NCBI GenBank assembly: GCA_027296665.1
Contig: JAPUIV010000137.1
Span: 1-13,059, forward strand
Direction: 5' to 3'
DNA length: 13,059 bases
Source of the DNA: Acidobacteriota bacterium
Lineage (GTDB): Bacteria; Acidobacteriota; Polarisedimenticolia; JAPUIV01
Under the pieces are notes generated by a model that was not told the DNA's origin, made no database searches, and saw only the letters and a program-made list of their open reading frames with translations. Shown here one piece after another: positions 11,922 to 13,059 of the stretch. How positions within the stretch are numbered: position 1 is the stretch's first letter; each line of letters begins with the position of its first letter. A program made the position numbers and the translations under genes.

Positions 11922-13059
11922 ATGGAGAATCATCGACGCCCGCACGACTACTACCGCTTGAAGGCCGGGTACCTGCGGTTCAAGGGAGCTCTTTACGATC
12001 GAAACACCGGTCTGTTCGCCTTTCCATTTTTTTTCGATCGGATCCGGGCCATGCTGCAGGGGAAGGACAGGATCGGTGTGGTCCATCTCGAGTTGGATGG
12101 TCTGGACCTGATAGAGGATCGCTTCGGATGGCAGGAGTCGGACCTTCTCCGGGTACGGGTTGCCGAGATTCTCCTGGGCCTCCGGGAATCGGTTCTGGGA
12201 GCAGGCGCCCTGCTTGCCTGCAGCGGCGTTCACGGCAAGGGTTTCCTCCTGTTCCTCGATGAGTTACCCGAAGGCGGACAGGTCACCGAACTACGGATGG
12301 GAACCTTCGCCGAGGAGATCGGCGAGGCGGTCCACCAGGGCCTGCAATCGGTTTTCTCTTCGGAATCGGCTGGTTTCCTGCAAATGAAAACCGGGTCGAG
12401 CCTGCTGCTCGATCTTCCCTTGACCCGCTTTGAACGCCGGGTGTACCACGCGGTGGAGCAAGCGCGGGGGAAGCCACCGGAAAGGGATCGCCAGGAACGG
12501 GTCCGGCGTCTGGAAGAATTACGCCAGATCCTGCATGGAGAAAGTCTGGAAACTTATTTTCAGCCGATTGTCCGGATGGAGAATCGCGATCTCCTGGGGT
12601 ACGAGGCGCTGGCCCGCGGTCCCCGGAATTCCAGCTTCGAGTACCCGGCAAACCTATTCTGTTTTTCCGACCAGGTCGGAGTTTCCCCGGAACTGGACGG
12701 AGTGTGCAGGGATCGAGCGCTGGCCGACGCACAGGGGCTGGAACCGGGACTCAAACTGTTCCTGAACTGCCTTCCATCGGCAATCGAGGGATCCTCCCTG
12801 CGCAGCGAGAAAATCTGGAACCGGATGCGGAAATCTAGACTTTCCTACGACAGCATCGTCTTCGAGATCACCGAACGCACCGCTATCAAAGATTTCCGGG
12901 CTTTTGGCCGCGGCGTCGATCTGTTGCGAAAGGAAGGTTACCAGGTGGCAATCGATGACGTGGGTACCGGGTATTCGACCCTTCAGGCGATATCCGAGGT
13001 GCAGCCGGAATTCCTGAAAATTGATATGTCGTTGATCCGGAATATCGACCAGAGTCTGA
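11922..13059 (+). CDS. Degenerate GGDEF plus EAL domain protein, C-terminus beyond the window
   Basis: Reading from ATG 11922, 379 codons are open to the right edge with no stop. A GAGG motif 9 nt before the ATG can serve as ribosome site. Residues ~22-185 resemble a GGDEF domain (YDRNTGLFAFPFFFDRI, VVHLELDGLDLIEDRFG), but the signature position reads SGVHGKGF (101-108), so cyclase activity is unlikely. A charged helix (~186-206) links to an EAL domain with QPIV (214-217), EAL (228-230), N282, E315 in FEITER, D345/D346 in IDDVGTGYS and K366 in LKID. The metal and substrate residues seen are intact, so c-di-GMP phosphodiesterase activity is likely. No N-terminal transmembrane helix or sensor domain is evident. 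It follows the receiver gene by 4 nt, suggesting control by that protein. DDVG rather than DDFG is a mild variation. Confidence 0.9.
   Translation, partial: MENHRRPHDYYRLKAGYLRFKGALYDRNTGLFAFPFFFDRIRAMLQGKDRIGVVHLELDGLDLIEDRFGWQESDLLRVRVAEILLGLRESVLGAGALLACSGVHGKGFLLFLDELPEGGQVTELRMGTFAEEIGEAVHQGLQSVFSSESAGFLQMKTGSSLLLDLPLTRFERRVYHAVEQARGKPPERDRQERVRRLEELRQILHGESLETYFQPIVRMENRDLLGYEALARGPRNSSFEYPANLFCFSDQVGVSPELDGVCRDRALADAQGLEPGLKLFLNCLPSAIEGSSLRSEKIWNRMRKSRLSYDSIVFEITERTAIKDFRAFGRGVDLLRKEGYQVAIDDVGTGYSTLQAISEVQPEFLKIDMSLIRNIDQSL

Overview
The window is GC-rich bacterial chromosomal DNA with ordinary housekeeping genes on the left and a signalling cluster on the right. No insertion sequence, CRISPR array, phage gene or plasmid function is visible. 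The gene mix (bactofilin, an NtrC-family regulator behind a sigma-54-type promoter, GGDEF/EAL signalling, ileS-lspA-lgt-rluD, and an Lgt with a GCCYG signature) would fit a Gram-negative bacterium of the former Deltaproteobacteria (Desulfobacterota/Desulfuromonadota type). That placement is inference from gene style; nothing here fixes the taxon.

Left part (1-6682). A short unrecognised CDS, cut by the left edge, is convergent with a five-gene minus-strand operon. In transcription order the operon is ileS, lspA, lgt, rluD and a DUF2520-type Rossmann protein. Neighbouring genes overlap or abut: 26 bp for ileS/lspA, a 3-bp gap for lspA/lgt, and ATGA overlaps for lgt/rluD and rluD/DUF2520. The operon joins isoleucyl-tRNA charging, two lipoprotein maturation enzymes (Lgt and LspA) and rRNA pseudouridylation.

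Middle (6683-9748). A 212-bp divergent region carries one likely sigma-70 promoter facing each way. To the right is a cysteine desulfurase whose stop overlaps the GTG start of mnmA (GTGA); the pair probably acts as a sulfur-relay unit for 2-thiouridine at tRNA position 34. Next come a tRNA-Gly(CCC) with its own good promoter and, 44 nt past the tRNA CCA end, a TTG-started bactofilin gene with no evident promoter of its own.

Right part (9749-13059). A 268-bp intergenic region holds TTGAC repeats, a 10-bp inverted repeat and a consensus-perfect sigma-54 promoter (TGGCAC-N5-TTGCT). This leads into a response regulator of NtrC architecture (receiver, AAA+, Fis-type HTH). Its AAA+ domain lacks the GAFTGA sigma-54 contact loop and has an altered Walker B motif, so it probably does not activate sigma-54 polymerase in the usual way. 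Downstream are a stand-alone receiver protein with its own extended -10 promoter and, 4 nt later, a degenerate-GGDEF plus EAL protein cut by the right edge. No histidine kinase is in view.

The points most worth following up are the degenerate NtrC-type regulator placed behind a sigma-54 promoter, the single-domain receiver coupled to a probable c-di-GMP phosphodiesterase, the tRNA-bactofilin transcription unit, and four candidate sigma-70 promoters that share an extended -10 style. There is no gene-free stretch longer than 300 bases.
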